Below the pieces are notes generated by a model. The model was not told the DNA's origin. It saw nothing but the letters and a program-made list of their open reading frames with translations, and did no database searches. Shown here one piece after another: positions 55,000 through 64,000 of a stretch of DNA of 64,000 nt. Source of the stretch: Xiphophorus maculatus (taxonomy: Eukaryota; Chordata; Actinopteri; Cyprinodontiformes; Poeciliidae). The stretch covers positions 17,890,015 to 17,954,014 of the forward strand of contig NC_036461.1 in assembly GCF_002775205.1 (NCBI RefSeq), read 5' to 3'. The translations under genes and the position numbers were made by a program. Every line of letters starts with the position of its first letter. The first letter of the stretch is position 1.

Positions 55000-57390
55000 A
55001 AAGTAAAAAAAAAAAAAAGGTCAAAATTATAAGAAGCAGCTTAAGCTAAGCACATTTTTCAAAAAATAAAAGGAAATTTAATCAGAATTATCTTTCAATC
55101 GAAACGTATATTACGTTGTTTGAAGTACATCTGTATTTTTCTTTAAAAACTCCAACATTTACTGTGTAAATTTAAATGCTGATCTTTCCTGTAAGTCATT
55201 TACTCAGTTGTCTAAATGTTCCTGAGAGCTGCTTCACATCTTTAAGTCTGATACTATAGAAACACCCTGACAGGACGAAACCTCAACCTCTGTTACACCA
55301 CAGAGTCTGTCATTTGGGCTGTTTTGGGGGTTTTTTTTTCAATCAATTTGAAATAGATTAGATTTATATATGATCTTTTCAAAGTGCAACATTCAAAAGA
55401 ATCTTTCACTCAGATTTTAAGAGAGGAACTGCGTCGTTCTATATCACTCTGTTGTTCACCTTGTAGAAATGTAATTTCTTTCTAAAACAGAGACTGATCT
55501 GGTTGGTGGATCAGATGTTTACAGTGTTGTTCCTGAACAACACTGTAAATACTGTATAACAGGAAATTCTATTGGACAACTGGTGTGCATGTTAATTAAA
55601 CGCATCTTATTCAAACTCAATGTTGTGTCTTGAAAAAGGATCATTAGCACTCAAGAAGGTTTCTCTGGTGTAAGAAATTTTAGAAATCGAGTAGAAACCT
55701 TTTAGGTCAAACGATGAAAGGAAGTGTTTATTGTATGAAAATGTGATTAGAACTGAATGAAAAGGAAAAAGAAAATGTAGATTTTATTAAATGTATCCAC
55801 AAAACTGCCATGAAAGCAGATCAGCACCATGGATAGCGACATTCATCTCCCCTGAAGGCTCAAGGACTTCATGAATGCAGCACATTATACATATTAATAA
55901 GGCGAGAAAACACGCAGTGGAAAGAATTAATGATGTGATGACGGATCCAAACACGATGTACCAGGAAGTGAGCTGTCGGCTGTGTAACGACACCCAAACG
56001 CATCCGGAACCCACATTATTTGCCCTGGCGTGTCCAGAATCTCCCTCCTGCCATCAGACAGATTTAAATGTTCCCCATCGTCTCTCTGGTGCTGAAGTAA
56101 GACCACGGACCTTTCCTCCCAGGCCCGGTTCTCTGGCGTGCCGGGTGGACGGAACAGCCTCCCTGTATGACTCACCAGCTCTGCATCTACTCCGCATTGA
56201 GTTTGTCTCCCTCTGTCGACGAGAAGGGGAACTCCCCGCGGTGGAAACTTTTTCTTCCATTTTCCACACTTAATTTAATCATTTTAGGTCTTCCGTGAAG
56301 CTCGATGACTTTTAGGTTTTGCTTCACAGCTTTTCAGACACCTTAAAGTCGATACGGAGAAGAAAGCTCTGAAATCAGAATTTATTTTTTTTTTGTGGAC
56401 GTTTTCTAGTAACAGATATCTACTTCTGTGTATGGTTAGAGGGTCAACATGTGCATTAGGATTTATCAGTTGGAAATTTATGGACAAGGTTGACAAGTGA
56501 AAAAAAATACATTTTAAGTTAAACACTTCAGTCTGTAGGCAGGCTGCATTTGTAGGAAATGTTCATGATTCTCAGTCGTGTTTAGTCATATTTTAATATA
56601 AATAAAAAGTTTAGTAACATCACTGCAGCTATTCCTAGAGTAGTCTGGCTATCAATGTGGAACCTGCAAAAACAAGCGAATAGAAGGCTGGACTGACGGA
56701 TGACCGACAACCTCATGTATGGATGGATAGACAAATGGATGGCCAGACTGACAGCTGGACACGGAAATGGATGAATGAGTGAATAAATAGATTTCTGGAA
56801 GTACAAAATGTTATTCAGTCAACGTCTCTGCAAAAAACTGGGAAATATTTCAAATTCCTTGTTTTCCAGAAAGTGTCATACAGATTACCAAGTAATCTGG
56901 GTATTTTTTTCCCTGCACCAAATCAATTACAAGACTGAAAGCACACACACCAAACACAAAGACATCCTCACAGAAACAACTTCCAGATGGGCGCCCCTCA
57001 TTCCCTCTGGTGCCGACCGACCGTCCACCATCTCTCAACATATTACACCCAGCGCACAAACACAAACCGTCTTTCTTTTGAGGCCCCTCAGCCATGAACG
57101 CAGAGCAAAGCAGAAATGAATGCATGGGCAGTTAGGTGGACTGAATGATAGGATACTAGATTCCTCACAGCAACATGAGGGAAAAACACTGACGGGGGCA
57201 GAGGGAGTGGAATACCCAACACCCACTGCTGCTTCAAAAAGAAAAACGATTACAGCAAAGCAGCGGAGCATGAACTTTGTGAAATGGGATTTTATTAGGT
57301 CCAAATTACACACACTGTGGTACAGACAGAATGAGGCAGACCGAGTGCAAAAATAAAACCACACACAGAGTTTCAGCTCATCGGAGTTCC
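55000..57390. other. Intergenic stretch between the CpG island and reep6
   Basis: No exon recognised. Contains a 32-bp palindrome (55518-55549) and a degenerate GGAT/GATG-rich patch at about 56695-56790. Confidence 0.5.
55518..55549. repeat. Near-perfect palindrome, 15-bp arms, 2-base centre
   Basis: TTTACAGTGTTGTTC, CT, GAACAACACTGTAAA. The arms are perfectly complementary. Confidence 0.95.
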
Positions 57391-58050
57391 AGTTTTATTT
57401 CTTTAAATCATCGTGAGAAAATAAATTAAGACATTTTAAAAGCCAGAAGGTTTCCAGTTAATGTCAAAGCTTGGGAATGTTCCCAATACCTCAGACTGAG
57501 ATCAGTCTGGCACATGAAGGAGAGAAAAGGAGACAGATGACATGATTATCAACGCAACAGAAGGCGGTCTATAAATATATTTTAGGGCAACGAGCCTTTA
57601 GACCAACAGGCAGAGAAAATCTTCAAAGGTTCCTGAGACGCTGTCGATTTACCTCTGGATTTATTTCCTAATCAAACCTCAATATGAATGTAGAGCTAGA
57701 TCTATTTTAATTCAAAGCTTGAAAGTAGTGTAATTTATTAGTCTTCTGCCCAAAAAATGATTATAATCACAGCTACGCACAAGTAAACAAATGATTCTTC
57801 AATAAACGCTTCTCCCAGTCGTCTTCATAACGGATCACAAACAAAAGTCACAGCTTCATTGACTGTCTTCAACGTACCGATAGATGTTGATGCGCAGTAT
57901 TTTATTTGTTTTCACAGGAGGAAAGGCACAGACTCCACAAAGAGCAGGGCAGTTAGTCATCCATCTTCATAAGAGGACCACAGAAAAAGGTGACGTTCAC
58001 ACACACACACGCCCTCACTCACATGCACACTAGGTTATCCTCTGTGCTTC
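57380..58050 (-). other. reep6: reep6 3'UTR with poly(A) signal
   Basis: From the reep6 stop leftward about 650 bases to a minus-strand AATAAA at 57399-57394. A short (CA)n run is at about 57998-58009. Confidence 0.55.

Positions 58051-64000
<5,950 letters not shown>

Noticed and set aside
55875-56273. 132-codon plus-strand open frame
   Set aside because: No family similarity, no convincing splice or start context, and antisense frames are equally open.

Overview
The window is nuclear genomic DNA of a vertebrate, almost certainly a teleost fish. Genes are split by short GT-AG introns, and simple repeats (GATA, GT/CA, TA, GGA) and decayed Tc1/mariner copies of fish type are abundant. Protein-coding exons give six genes, all with recognisable vertebrate families. 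No bacterial or viral gene set, CRISPR array, tRNA or rRNA was seen.

Layout. (1) 43-8619, plus strand: the 3' nine coding exons of a MAP1 family microtubule-associated protein, best fit MAP1S; the first exon(s) lie left of the window. (2) 12.8-17.1 kb, plus strand: an IFI44/IFI44L-type interferon-induced protein (TLDc domain plus GTPase-like domain, 470 aa) with an ISRE and TATA box at a candidate upstream promoter. (3) 17.6-20.3 kb, plus strand: gadd45b, four coding exons, 153 aa. (4) 21.3-31.4 kb, minus strand: gng7, G-protein gamma-7, 68 aa, with a long candidate 3'UTR, two coding exons and two candidate 5' non-coding exons. (5) 41.2-42.8 kb, minus strand: diras1, a Ras-like GTPase of 198 aa, with a CpG-rich candidate upstream exon near 54.5 kb. 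(6) 57.4-62.6 kb, minus strand: reep6, the 3' four coding exons; the N-terminal exon(s) were not found and probably lie to the right.

The order and strands gadd45b(+) / gng7(-) / diras1(-) are those of human 19p13.3, and human REEP6 is on the same chromosome arm, so this is conserved synteny. The ifi44-like gene is foreign to that human block.

The large gene-poor stretches (8.6-12.8, 34.3-41.2, 43-50.9, 55-57.4 kb) hold simple repeats, inverted repeats and transposon debris. At least seven Tc1/mariner remnants, one hAT-type foldback MITE, one candidate hAT copy and one 5'-truncated R4/Dong-type non-LTR retrotransposon (restriction-like endonuclease end, bracketed by TA microsatellites) are described. 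The points most worth a second look are the TA-flanked retrotransposon, a 30-bp palindromic tandem array at 45.93 kb, interleaved hairpins at 58.93 kb, the diras1 coding intron that holds a Tc1 fragment, and an open 59-codon exon-like segment at 44.03-44.21 kb that no recognised gene explains. I found no clear candidate for a wholly new biological system.
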